Below, piece after piece: positions 7,357 to 15,294 of a DNA stretch of 64,000 bases (within the stretch, counting starts at the first letter, position 1; every line of letters begins with the position of its first letter). A program made the position numbers and the translations under genes. The DNA comes from Bacilli bacterium (GTDB lineage: Bacteria > Bacillota_I > Bacilli_A > RF39 > UBA660): the NCBI GenBank assembly GCA_017404385.1, contig JAFRCK010000023.1, forward strand, positions 124,001 through 188,000, read 5' to 3'. The notes beneath the pieces are model-generated. The model was not told where the DNA came from. It saw only the letters and a list, made by a program, of their open reading frames with translations, and ran no database searches.

Positions 7357-8177
7357 AAAATAAGTATTTAGGAATAATATGTATACTATTTTCAGGAATA
7401 ATATTTTATGTATGGTTTACAAATAGTTTAAAAAATTTCTTAGCACCTAATATGCAAATATATTTAAAAATTAGTGCTTTTGCTTTACTTGTTATTGGTT
7501 TTACAATATTTTTTTCAAAATTTCATTATAATTTTAAAATTGTAGATATAGTTTTGTTTTTACCATTAATAGTATTAATTACCGCAGGTGATGGTAGACT
7601 AAGTACAAGTTTTGCTAGTAATAGAAGTTCTAATATATCAGTTAAAAAAGTTGTAAAAGAAGAAAATAAAGTTGATGAAAAATCAAGAGAACAAAAAGAA
7701 CCAGTTTCTAAATCAATTGAAAAAGAAGACGAATATGATTTTTCTAATCCATTTTTTGATATAAAGGATGAAAATTATCAAGATTTAGCTAATTATCTTA
7801 CTTTTAATAAAAATGCTCTTGAATTTTTAGATAAAACTATTAGAGTTAGAGGGTTTATATCTAATCAATCAGAATATTTGCCAGAAGGTTATGTAGGTAT
7901 TGGTAAATATGGAGTAACATGTTGTACTGCGGATGCTGGTTTTACAGGTTTTATTATAAAAAAAGAGGATCTTAATATTGAAGAAAATAAATGGTATGAG
8001 ATAGAGGGAGTATTTGAAAAAGCAAATACACTAGTAGAAGAAGATTTTTTATATATTAAAGTAATTAATATTAAAGAAATTGATTCAAGTTCAGAAGAAC
8101 AATATGTGTATGCATGTTATACTTACGGAGATGGAAGATGTGAATCAGTAAAGAAGTATAATTTAAAATATAGATAA
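7353..8177 (+). CDS. YcgQ/TIGR03943-family partner of the permease
   Basis: 274 residues. Two N-terminal membrane helices (about 7-25 and 40-58) are followed by a charged linker and an extracellular or peripheral C-terminal domain. That domain carries the family signature GVTCCTADAG (about residues 188-197), with a vicinal Cys pair. The extreme C-terminus has two further Cys (YACYTYGDGRC). The pairing with the YcgR-like permease is conserved across Firmicutes. The vicinal cysteines could bind metal; this is inference. Confidence 0.8.
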   Translation: MKNKYLGIICILFSGIIFYVWFTNSLKNFLAPNMQIYLKISAFALLVIGFTIFFSKFHYNFKIVDIVLFLPLIVLITAGDGRLSTSFASNRSSNISVKKVVKEENKVDEKSREQKEPVSKSIEKEDEYDFSNPFFDIKDENYQDLANYLTFNKNALEFLDKTIRVRGFISNQSEYLPEGYVGIGKYGVTCCTADAGFTGFIIKKEDLNIEENKWYEIEGVFEKANTLVEEDFLYIKVINIKEIDSSSEEQYVYACYTYGDGRCESVKKYNLKYR

Positions 8178-8200
8178 ATCATTTTAGATTTATCTTTTTT
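8173..8200 (+). terminator. Terminator of the Fur-permease operon
   Basis: GATAAATC pairs with GATTTATC (loop ATTTTA), followed by TTTTTT; it overlaps the last codons. Confidence 0.85.
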
Positions 8201-8237
8201 ATGTTATAATTAAATAGGGTTATAAAAAGGAGAATTT

Positions 8238-9134
8238 ATGAAAAAAAGTAAAATACTATTTGTGATTCCAAGCTTATTAATTACATTTTTAATAAGTGCA
8301 TATCCAACATTATTAATTATGAAAGATATTAAAAAATATAATAGTCCTTTATTTGGAATGATATGGGTTGGGTATTTATTAGTATTGATATTGATGTTTA
8401 TTTGGTTATTATATCAATTAATTGTCTTAATAAGATTTGTTATTAAATCTGAAATGAAAGCTCCAATAAAGATATTATGGATAATTATGTTAATAGTTTT
8501 TAACGTTTTAATAATACCTTATTTTTATATTAAATTTATAAATCAAAATAGAAATATAATTGTTAGAGCGTTATTATATTTATTACCGATGATTGCATTT
8601 ACTTTTATATTCTTTTTTGGATTAAATAAATATGATTCTGAGTTAAAAAGAATAGAAGAAGAAAAGAAAGCGATTGAAGCTGAAAGACATACATATACAT
8701 CAAAAGATGGTAGTGTTTCCTTTACTTTTAGGCATGGCTATGTAAATAGTGATGTAGGTGAATATGATTTATATGTAAAAAATGATGAAGAAAAAGTAGT
8801 ATTTACTACTTTTGTATATAATACAGCTTTATATGATCAACAAACTTCAGATGATTTTTTATCAAAAGGAATTAATGATATATCCGCAAATAAAAAAGTA
8901 TTTGATTTATTTGAAGATAAAATAGAAAAAGATTATGAGGATAAAGTTATAAAAACTATTAGTTATAAAGGTAAAACGGAATCTTCTGCCTTATGTATAT
9001 ATAGAATCTCAACAATTGAATTTAAAAATGTACCAAATTATTTAGTTTATACAGTTGAAATAGTTACTGAAAGTAATTATAAGAAAGAATTAAACAAATT
9101 GGATGAAATTTTAATAAGTGCGAAAAAAAATTAA
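8238..9134 (+). CDS. Uncharacterised 4-TM membrane protein
   Basis: 298 residues; family not recognised. Four membrane segments fall at about residues 5-27, 40-65, 74-96 and 108-126. A short charged helix (KRIEEEKKAIEAERH) follows, then a soluble C-terminal domain beginning TYTSKDGSVSFTF. The domain looks beta-rich and resembles small lipid- or envelope-facing domains that measure sigmoid beta sheets in DUF-type proteins, but I cannot name it. Monocistronic, with the RBS aggagaa. No link to the neighbouring metal operon or the exporter is visible. Confidence 0.75.
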   Translation: MKKSKILFVIPSLLITFLISAYPTLLIMKDIKKYNSPLFGMIWVGYLLVLILMFIWLLYQLIVLIRFVIKSEMKAPIKILWIIMLIVFNVLIIPYFYIKFINQNRNIIVRALLYLLPMIAFTFIFFFGLNKYDSELKRIEEEKKAIEAERHTYTSKDGSVSFTFRHGYVNSDVGEYDLYVKNDEEKVVFTTFVYNTALYDQQTSDDFLSKGINDISANKKVFDLFEDKIEKDYEDKVIKTISYKGKTESSALCIYRISTIEFKNVPNYLVYTVEIVTESNYKKELNKLDEILISAKKN

Positions 9135-9135
9135 A

Positions 9136-9165
9136 AAATTTCCTATATTATAGGGGATTTTTTTA
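9136..9165 (+). terminator. Terminator before the exporter gene
   Basis: AAATTTCCTATA can pair with TATAGGGGATTT (two G-T pairs), followed by a T run. Its 3' arm overlaps the GGGGA element of the putative sigma-H promoter. Confidence 0.6.
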
Positions 9166-9184
9166 TTTTGACGGAGAATATAAT
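9153..9184 (+). promoter_or_regulatory. Putative sigma-H promoter of the peptide exporter
   Basis: GGGGATTT, 14 bases, then AGAAT (GAAT at 9176-9179) fits the sigma-H pattern AGGAnnT-N14-HGAAT. The 19-base block TTTTGACGGAGAATATAAT (9166-9184), and the 13-base offset from GGGGA, recur exactly before dnaG. Transcription would start almost at the Shine-Dalgarno sequence (ggaggg, 9189-9194), giving a very short leader. Confidence 0.6.
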
Positions 9185-9199
9185 CTTTGGAGGGAGATT

Positions 9200-11158
9200 A
9201 TGTTCAAATACACAAAACAAGAAGGATTACAAGATTGTGGTATTTGTTGTCTATTAAATATTATCAGATATTATGGAGGAAATACTGATATTGAAAAACT
9301 TAGGAAGATGACAAATACTAATGAAGGTGGTACTTCAATTTACAATTTGCTGGAAGCATCAAATAAATTAGGTTTTGAATCTAAAGCATATAAATGTAAA
9401 ATTAATGATTTAGATTCTCAGACATATCCTTTGATTGCATACATTAAGATAAAAGGATATAATCATTTTGTTATTATTAATGATATAACAAATGATTTAG
9501 TTGATATATTTGATCCTATAAGGGGTAGAATTAAATATAAAATTAATGATTTTTTAAATGAATGGCAAAATGTAATTATAACATTTGATAGGAAAGGGGA
9601 TATCATTAAAGAAAATAGTGATTATACTAATTACATTTTAAATATTTTTAAAAATTATAAGAAAAAAATTATTATAATAGCTGCTTTTTCCTTTTTAAGT
9701 AGTATATTTTCCATTATATACTCTTTATTTATAAAAATTCTATTTGATAATAAATTCACTTCTAATACCTTAATTCTTTTTTTATTTTTTATACTACTTA
9801 AAGGAATTATAGATTATTATCGTAACAAACAATCAATTGATATGAACAACAAATTGGATTTTGATATTACAAATAGTGTATATAAGAAAATACTCTCTCT
9901 CCCATTAAAATATCATCATGATAGACCAGTAGGTGATATTATTTATAGAATAAATGATTTAAATAATATTAAAGAATTCTTTAATACTTTTATAATTTCA
10001 TCAATTATCGATATCCTATTTTTCATTATTGCATTGTTCATACTTCTTTTTATTAGTTTTAAATTATTTTTAATTATTATATTAATAACTATTTCATTTG
10101 TTTTTATATACATATATTTTAGAAGGAATAATATTTTGTATATTAATGAATTGAAAGAAATAAGTTCAACTAACAATGCTGATTTAAGTGAAATGTTATA
10201 TGGAATTGACACAATTAAAAACTTAAATATAGAAGATAAATTTGAAAACAAACATAATTTAATATTTAATGAATATTTAAATTCGTTTAAAAAAACCTCA
10301 TCTTATTTTAATAAAGAAAATATAATATTTAATTATATAGAATCATCCGGTTTAATATTAATTATGTTTATAGGTTTGGCTTTACTAAAAGGTCATTCAA
10401 TATCTCTTGGTGAATTATCTTTAGTTTTTTCATTATATATTTCATATTTTGGGGCATTGAAAAATATTTTATCATTAGATAGATTAATTGTTCAATCTAA
10501 GATTTCATTTAAAAGGATTAATAATCTTTTAAATATTAAAAAAACTAGTCGAACTTGTAAATCCTTTCTAAAAAAAATAGATGAAATTAAATTTACTGGT
10601 AAATTAAATTTAACAGTTAATAAAGGTGATTTTGTTTTAGTAAATGGTATAAGTGGTATTGGAAAATCAACATTATTTAAATCTTTATATGAAAGCAATA
10701 ATAGTATTTTTATAAATAATAAACCTATTGATGAAATAAGTATCAATAGTATCAAAAATAATATTTGTTATGTTGGTCAAAATGAATATTTATTTACAGG
10801 TTCTTTAAAAAGTAATCTTTTAATGTTTAAGGGATCAAACAATAAGGAAATTAATAAAGCATTGAAAACGACTTTGTTAGATAAAACAATTAAGTCTAAG
10901 AACATTAATTTAGATTATCTATTAGAAGAAAATGGTCACAATTTATCTGGTGGTGAAAAGAAAAAAATATTATTAACTAGAGCTCTTCTTAGGAATACAG
11001 ATTACATTATTTTTGATGAAACTTTTGATGAAATAGATATAGAAAGTGAAAGAAAAATAATTAATAATATAAAAACAAATTATAAAAAAACTATAATTGT
11101 TATTTCTCATAGATTAAGTAATTGTGATTTGTATAATAAGAAAGTTCAAATGATGTAA
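9200..11158 (+). CDS. C39-peptidase ABC exporter for double-glycine peptides
   Basis: Bifunctional transporter that cuts the leader of a peptide after Gly-Gly and exports the rest. The N-terminal C39 domain has Cys13 in QDCGICCL, His89 in GYNHFVII and Asp105 in IFDP, a complete catalytic triad. A membrane domain with about 5-6 helices follows (about 155-430). The nucleotide-binding domain has Walker A GISGIGKST (about 483-492), signature LSGGEKKK (about 580), Walker B IIFDET and switch ISHR. At 652 residues it is shorter than typical exporters (about 700-720). Two tiny leader-peptide genes follow directly, the first RBS overlapping its stop codon. No HlyD-type accessory protein is present. 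Codon and base use match the neighbours. Confidence 0.9.
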   Translation: MFKYTKQEGLQDCGICCLLNIIRYYGGNTDIEKLRKMTNTNEGGTSIYNLLEASNKLGFESKAYKCKINDLDSQTYPLIAYIKIKGYNHFVIINDITNDLVDIFDPIRGRIKYKINDFLNEWQNVIITFDRKGDIIKENSDYTNYILNIFKNYKKKIIIIAAFSFLSSIFSIIYSLFIKILFDNKFTSNTLILFLFFILLKGIIDYYRNKQSIDMNNKLDFDITNSVYKKILSLPLKYHHDRPVGDIIYRINDLNNIKEFFNTFIISSIIDILFFIIALFILLFISFKLFLIIILITISFVFIYIYFRRNNILYINELKEISSTNNADLSEMLYGIDTIKNLNIEDKFENKHNLIFNEYLNSFKKTSSYFNKENIIFNYIESSGLILIMFIGLALLKGHSISLGELSLVFSLYISYFGALKNILSLDRLIVQSKISFKRINNLLNIKKTSRTCKSFLKKIDEIKFTGKLNLTVNKGDFVLVNGISGIGKSTLFKSLYESNNSIFINNKPIDEISINSIKNNICYVGQNEYLFTGSLKSNLLMFKGSNNKEINKALKTTLLDKTIKSKNINLDYLLEENGHNLSGGEKKKILLTRALLRNTDYIIFDETFDEIDIESERKIINNIKTNYKKTIIVISHRLSNCDLYNKKVQMM

Positions 11159-11167
11159 AGGAGGTTT

Positions 11168-11308
11168 ATGAGAGAATTATCTATAAAAGAAAAAAGTGAG
11201 ATTACCGCAGGTGGATTAAGCTTTTTTGGTTTTGCGGCAATTGCATCGGGTATTTCATTTATAGTAGGTATATTTGATGGTATAGCTCGTGTTTTAAAAT
11301 GTCATTAA
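11168..11308 (+). CDS. Double-glycine leader peptide 1 (putative bacteriocin/signal)
   Basis: 46 codons, RBS aaaggagg overlapping the exporter stop codon. The leader MRELSIKEKSEITAGG (16 residues) is a classic double-glycine leader. The predicted mature peptide of 30 residues is hydrophobic and Gly/Ala/Ile-rich (starting LSFFGFAAIASG), with GxxxG-like spacing, and ends VLKCH. The leader is shared with the next small gene, arguing that both are processed by the adjacent C39 exporter. Most likely one half of a class IIb-type two-peptide bacteriocin; a secreted signal or sporulation-linked toxin is also possible. Confidence 0.85.
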   Translation: MRELSIKEKSEITAGGLSFFGFAAIASGISFIVGIFDGIARVLKCH

Positions 11309-11321
11309 AGGGGGGGATTAT

Positions 11322-11486
11322 ATGAGAGAACTATCAAAAAAAGAATCTATGGAATTATATGGTGGTGGTATAACCGCAGCGTTATTTAACGCAATTACAA
11401 AGGGATTTAGTATTTTTGTTGATATAGGTAGATTCTTAGGTTCTTCTATAAGAAGAATATTTGACAATAAGTTATGCGATTATTAA
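11322..11486 (+). CDS. Double-glycine leader peptide 2 (putative bacteriocin/signal)
   Basis: 54 codons, RBS gggggga at good spacing, 13 bases after peptide 1. The leader MRELSKKESMELYGGG aligns with that of peptide 1 without gaps (MRELS, KE and GG in common), so cleavage after residue 16 leaves 38 residues. The mature part is amphipathic (GFSIFVDIGRFLGSS, then IRRIF) and ends KLCDY, with one Cys near the C-terminus as in peptide 1. The two mature parts are only loosely similar, as in two-component bacteriocins. Confidence 0.85.
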   Translation: MRELSKKESMELYGGGITAALFNAITKGFSIFVDIGRFLGSSIRRIFDNKLCDY

Positions 11487-11487
11487 A

Positions 11488-11516
11488 AAAAAGAGGGTAT
11501 TTCCCTCTTTTAGTAT
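11488..11516 (+). terminator. Terminator of the exporter-peptide operon
   Basis: AAAGAGGG pairs with CCCTCTTT (loop TATTT), followed by T residues. It marks the operon as exporter plus the two peptides. Confidence 0.9.
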
Positions 11517-11560
11517 TTTATATAGTGTGATATAATTAAAATTCGTGAGGAGTGAATCGC

Positions 11561-12865
11561 ATGAATTCAGAATTAAAAAAAGAATATGATAAAATAGAAG
11601 GTATTTTAAAAGAATTATATGATATGCTTAATAAAGCTAAAAGTAATGGAACACCAGAAAAAGGTATTAATTATATTTTAGATGCTATAAAAAGTGTTCG
11701 AGAAGATGAAAGCAAGATAGTTAAACAAATAAGAGATAATATATATAAGAGATATACAATTAAAGATATAAATGAATATGCATCTTTAAGGGAAGAATAT
11801 TTAAAGAAAAAAGAAGAAAAAGAAAAGAGAAGAAGACTAATAATTGAAAAAAATAATCAAATGTTTTCTGATGCTTATATTATTTTTGATGGTGTATATA
11901 AAATTATTTATAATGATGGAAAAGGAGTTCTTACACGTAGACTTGATAGACAACTACTAGATAAAGATGATAATAATAAAATGGATTATAATATATGTGA
12001 TTTTTTAAGATCTATTGATTCAGATTATAACACTAATTTGTTTAAGAAATATCTTGAAGGTAATTTACCAGTTACTTATGATTTTTCAAAAGCTACTAAA
12101 CTTGATAGAAAATCATATAAAAGATTAAAAAAAGTTGCTAATAAAGGAATTGAATCTAATGATAAAATTGATGTTATTGGTAAGAAAAACAAATTAAAAT
12201 ATGCAGGTGCTTTAGTAGCTTTAGGAACAATGTTTGTTTTATCAGCAATTGGCATTAAGCAAAAAAATAAGACTACAGAAGTAGAAGATAATATTTCAGT
12301 ATCTAACGAAGTAAAAAAAGAAGAATCCACTATAGAATTGATTGCCAAAGAAATATATCAAGGAAAAAAAGAAGAACAACCAGTAATAATAAAAAAAGAA
12401 ACTCCTATTAATATTAAAGTAGAACAAAATAAGCAAAAGGATAAAATAGAAGAAGTTAAAAAAATAAAAATAAATATAGATAATAAAGAACAAGAAGTAA
12501 TATCAAAAGAAGATGAGTTTAATGGTTTATCAATTGGTTCAACTGTTAAATTACCTGATATGGATTTATATTATTCAAGTACAGAAAATAAACCGGTTAG
12601 TAATACAAAATATTTATCTGCACCAACAGGCATATATAAAATAAGTTTAATCTCAATTGTTTATAAAGGTAGATGTTTAGAAGTAATATCTAAAGAAACA
12701 TCACTTGATACATTAAGAGAGTATGTAGATTTAAAATATGGAGAAGATGTTAAGGTTTTTGTAAATTTTGATGTTGTTACGGAACAAGGGAAAACAGTAT
12801 ATAAGAATGTAGGTTGGACTGATAGTGAGATTTTATATAAAAAAAGTAAAGTAATGATTAAATAA
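11561..12865 (+). CDS. Uncharacterised single-pass membrane protein
   Basis: 434 residues from ATG 11561, chosen over GTG 11552 because gaggag lies 8 bases before it. The N-terminal cytoplasmic half is helical and charged (about 1-210). One membrane segment follows at about 213-232 (GALVALGTMFVLSAIG), then a long Lys/Glu-rich linker and a C-terminal extracellular domain of about 130 residues (from LSIGSTVKLPDMDLYYSS). The family is not recognised. It starts after the terminator of the peptide cassette, so it is probably a separate unit. An immunity role cannot be excluded but nothing in the sequence shows it. Confidence 0.75.
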   Translation: MNSELKKEYDKIEGILKELYDMLNKAKSNGTPEKGINYILDAIKSVREDESKIVKQIRDNIYKRYTIKDINEYASLREEYLKKKEEKEKRRRLIIEKNNQMFSDAYIIFDGVYKIIYNDGKGVLTRRLDRQLLDKDDNNKMDYNICDFLRSIDSDYNTNLFKKYLEGNLPVTYDFSKATKLDRKSYKRLKKVANKGIESNDKIDVIGKKNKLKYAGALVALGTMFVLSAIGIKQKNKTTEVEDNISVSNEVKKEESTIELIAKEIYQGKKEEQPVIIKKETPINIKVEQNKQKDKIEEVKKIKINIDNKEQEVISKEDEFNGLSIGSTVKLPDMDLYYSSTENKPVSNTKYLSAPTGIYKISLISIVYKGRCLEVISKETSLDTLREYVDLKYGEDVKVFVNFDVVTEQGKTVYKNVGWTDSEILYKKSKVMIK

Positions 12866-12878
12866 CATTACTTTTTTT
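12848..12878 (+). terminator. Terminator before recD2
   Basis: AAAGTAATG pairs with CATTACTTT, followed by a T run; it overlaps the preceding stop codon. Confidence 0.85.
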
Positions 12879-12901
12879 GATATAATTAGGGAGGTGATAT
12901 T

Positions 12902-15079
12902 ATGGAATCTTATATAAAAGGAATATTTAAGAAAATAATTTTTAAATCCAATAATAATTATATTGTTGGTCTTTTTAGGGTAAAAGATTCTAGCGATGAT
13001 ATGACTGATTTTATTAATAAAACCATAACTATTACAGGTTATTTTCATGATCTTAATATTGATGAATCATATATTATGAATGGAGAATTAGTAGATAATC
13101 CAAAATATGGTATGCAATATAGTGTTAAGGATTATAAAAGAGTTACTCCTGAAGATAAAGATGGTATAGTTGAATTCTTATCTAGTAGTTTATTCCCAAG
13201 GGTAGGTGAAAAATTAGCTACTTCAATTGTTAATACATTAGGAGAAGATGCATTAACTCAAATTGAAGAAGATTATACATGTTTATTCTTGGTACCTAAA
13301 ATGACTAATAAAAAGGCCAAAGAAATAAATGAAATACTTGTTAAATATAATGAAAGTTATAATACTATTGTGTATTTGAATAATATAGGTTTTACTACTA
13401 AAGATTCATTAACTATATATAATTATTATAAAAAAGATACAATTGATATCATAAATAACAATGTATATTCAATAACAGATGATTTAAATGAGATTAATTT
13501 TACAAAAATTGAAAAAGTTAGAAATAAATTAGGAATAGAGGATTCAGATAAGAATAGAATAATGTATATGATTATTTATGTTATGAATAATCTTTGTTTT
13601 AATAAAGGAGATACTTATTTATATATAGAAGATATATTATCAGAGGTCAATAGAATGATAGAATTAAGTATCGATGAATTAGAATATTATATGTATGAAT
13701 TACAGAAAAAAAATAGGGTAATAATAGATGACAATAGATATTTTTTAAAGGAATATTATGTGGCTGAAAAGAATATAAGTGAAACATTATATTATTTAAC
13801 TAATAAAAAAGATACAAAGTATAAAAATATCAATAATGAGATAGATAATACTGAATTATATTTTGATATAGAATATAATGATGAACAAAGAAAAGCAATT
13901 AAGAACGCATTAGAAAAAAATCTAGTAGTTATTACTGGTGGACCGGGTACTGGTAAGACTACAATTATTAAAGGAATAGTTGAGGTATTTAAAAAAGTAC
14001 ATAATCTTAGTATTCTAGATTTACAAAATAAGATTGCATTACTTGCTCCTACAGGTAGAGCAGCTAAAAGAATGGGAGAAGCAGCATTAATGCCAGCTTT
14101 AACTATACATAGATTTTTAAAATGGAATAGAGAAACTGATAAATTTATGATAAATGAACAAAATAAATCCGATGTAGATTTTGTTATTGTAGATGAAGTT
14201 AGTATGGTTGATACATTATTATTAAATAATCTATTAAATGGTCTTAAAAAGGACGTTAAAATTGTTATGATAGGGGACTATAATCAATTAGAAAGTGTTT
14301 CGCCTGGTAAAGTATTAAAGGACATTATAGATAGTGATATTGCTAATACTATTAAATTAACAGAATTATATAGACAAAAAGACAATTCCTATATTTCTTT
14401 ACTTGCTAACGAAATTAAAAATAATGATATAGATTTAAATTTTGATATTAAAAAAGATGATTTTAATTTTTATGAGTCAGATAATTTAAATATAAAAAAC
14501 TATATTACTAAACTATGCGAAAAAGCTATAGAAAAAGGATATAATTCTAATGACATTCAAGTTCTGGCACCTATGTATAAAGGTGAAAATGGAATTGATA
14601 ATTTAAATAAAATTTTACAAAATATATTTAATCCAGATGTAGGACAAAATTTTGTTTTATCAGGTGATGTTGTATATAGAGAAAACGATAAAATACTATT
14701 GCTTGAAAATGATCCTGATAATAATGTATTTAATGGTGATATAGGTTATATAGTTGAAATAGAAGATAGTACTTTATATATAGATTTTTATGGGAGTATA
14801 GTTAAATATACACCTAAAAATTTTAATTTAATTAAACATGGATATGCTATTAGTATACATAAATCTCAGGGTAGTGAATTTAAATTAGTATTCCTACCAA
14901 TAAGTTTTTCATATAGAATTATGCTATATAAAAAAATTGTCTATACAGCTGTTACTAGAGCTAGAGAATCACTTGCAATTATAGGTAGCAAAGATGCCTT
15001 TTTATATGCTGTTAACAATAATAATACATATGAAAGAAAAACATGTCTAAAGGAATTTTTATTGGAGTGTATAAATTAA
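12902..15079 (+). CDS. recD2: RecD2-type DNA helicase (SF1B)
   Basis: 5'-3' DNA helicase of the RecBC-independent RecD2 family, acting in repair and replication-fork maintenance. 725 residues, close to the Bacillus protein. An N-terminal OB/helix-hairpin-helix region is followed by the helicase core: Walker A GGPGTGKTT (about residue 345), TGRAAKRM, DEVSMVD (Walker B), GDYNQLESVSPG, the SH3-like insert, IHKSQGSEF and VTRARESL near the end. The RBS ggaggtgat is strong. The N-terminal 330 residues are divergent, as usual for the family. Confidence 0.93.
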   Translation: MESYIKGIFKKIIFKSNNNYIVGLFRVKDSSDDMTDFINKTITITGYFHDLNIDESYIMNGELVDNPKYGMQYSVKDYKRVTPEDKDGIVEFLSSSLFPRVGEKLATSIVNTLGEDALTQIEEDYTCLFLVPKMTNKKAKEINEILVKYNESYNTIVYLNNIGFTTKDSLTIYNYYKKDTIDIINNNVYSITDDLNEINFTKIEKVRNKLGIEDSDKNRIMYMIIYVMNNLCFNKGDTYLYIEDILSEVNRMIELSIDELEYYMYELQKKNRVIIDDNRYFLKEYYVAEKNISETLYYLTNKKDTKYKNINNEIDNTELYFDIEYNDEQRKAIKNALEKNLVVITGGPGTGKTTIIKGIVEVFKKVHNLSILDLQNKIALLAPTGRAAKRMGEAALMPALTIHRFLKWNRETDKFMINEQNKSDVDFVIVDEVSMVDTLLLNNLLNGLKKDVKIVMIGDYNQLESVSPGKVLKDIIDSDIANTIKLTELYRQKDNSYISLLANEIKNNDIDLNFDIKKDDFNFYESDNLNIKNYITKLCEKAIEKGYNSNDIQVLAPMYKGENGIDNLNKILQNIFNPDVGQNFVLSGDVVYRENDKILLLENDPDNNVFNGDIGYIVEIEDSTLYIDFYGSIVKYTPKNFNLIKHGYAISIHKSQGSEFKLVFLPISFSYRIMLYKKIVYTAVTRARESLAIIGSKDAFLYAVNNNNTYERKTCLKEFLLECIN

Positions 15080-15114
15080 AAAATACTGTATATACTATTT
15101 ATAGAGGTGAATAT

Positions 15115-15267
15115 ATGAAAAAAGCAATTGGTATGATGGCTTTAGGAGCTGGCTTTGGTGCTGGAATGATGTATGTTGTTGATAAATATAGAAATGGTGA
15201 TTTATCTAAATCTGTTGATAAAGGCGCTAAAGAAATCTCAAAAGCAGTAAATAAAATGAAAAATTAA
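15115..15267 (+). CDS. Small membrane protein (YtxH-like)
   Basis: 50 residues from ATG 15115, with RBS agaggtga. One Gly/Met-rich membrane helix (MMALGAGFGAGMMYVVDKY) is followed by a short amphipathic tail. I cannot assign a family firmly; the layout is that of small YtxH-like membrane proteins. An upstream in-frame extension to 15043 overlaps recD2 and has no RBS, so the short form is preferred. Confidence 0.65.
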   Translation: MKKAIGMMALGAGFGAGMMYVVDKYRNGDLSKSVDKGAKEISKAVNKMKN

Positions 15268-15294
15268 AAATGATTCATTGAATCATTTTTTTTA
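15266..15294. terminator. Bidirectional terminator between convergent genes
   Basis: AAAAATGATTCA and TGAATCATTTTT form a near-perfect palindrome with A and T runs on both sides. It serves the small membrane protein gene (+) and sigK (-). Confidence 0.75.

Noticed and set aside
9179-9184. TATAAT before the exporter as an ordinary sigma-A -10 box
   Set aside because: No -35 element lies 16-18 bases upstream, and transcription would begin inside the Shine-Dalgarno sequence; the sigma-H reading explains more of the conserved block.
10540-10560. ACTAGTCGA in the exporter gene resembling the inverted repeat after tRNA-Arg
   Set aside because: Only about nine bases match, inside coding sequence; most likely chance.
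15043-15114. Longer form of the small membrane protein starting at 15043
   Set aside because: The extension overlaps the recD2 end and lacks an RBS, while ATG 15115 has agaggtga at good spacing.
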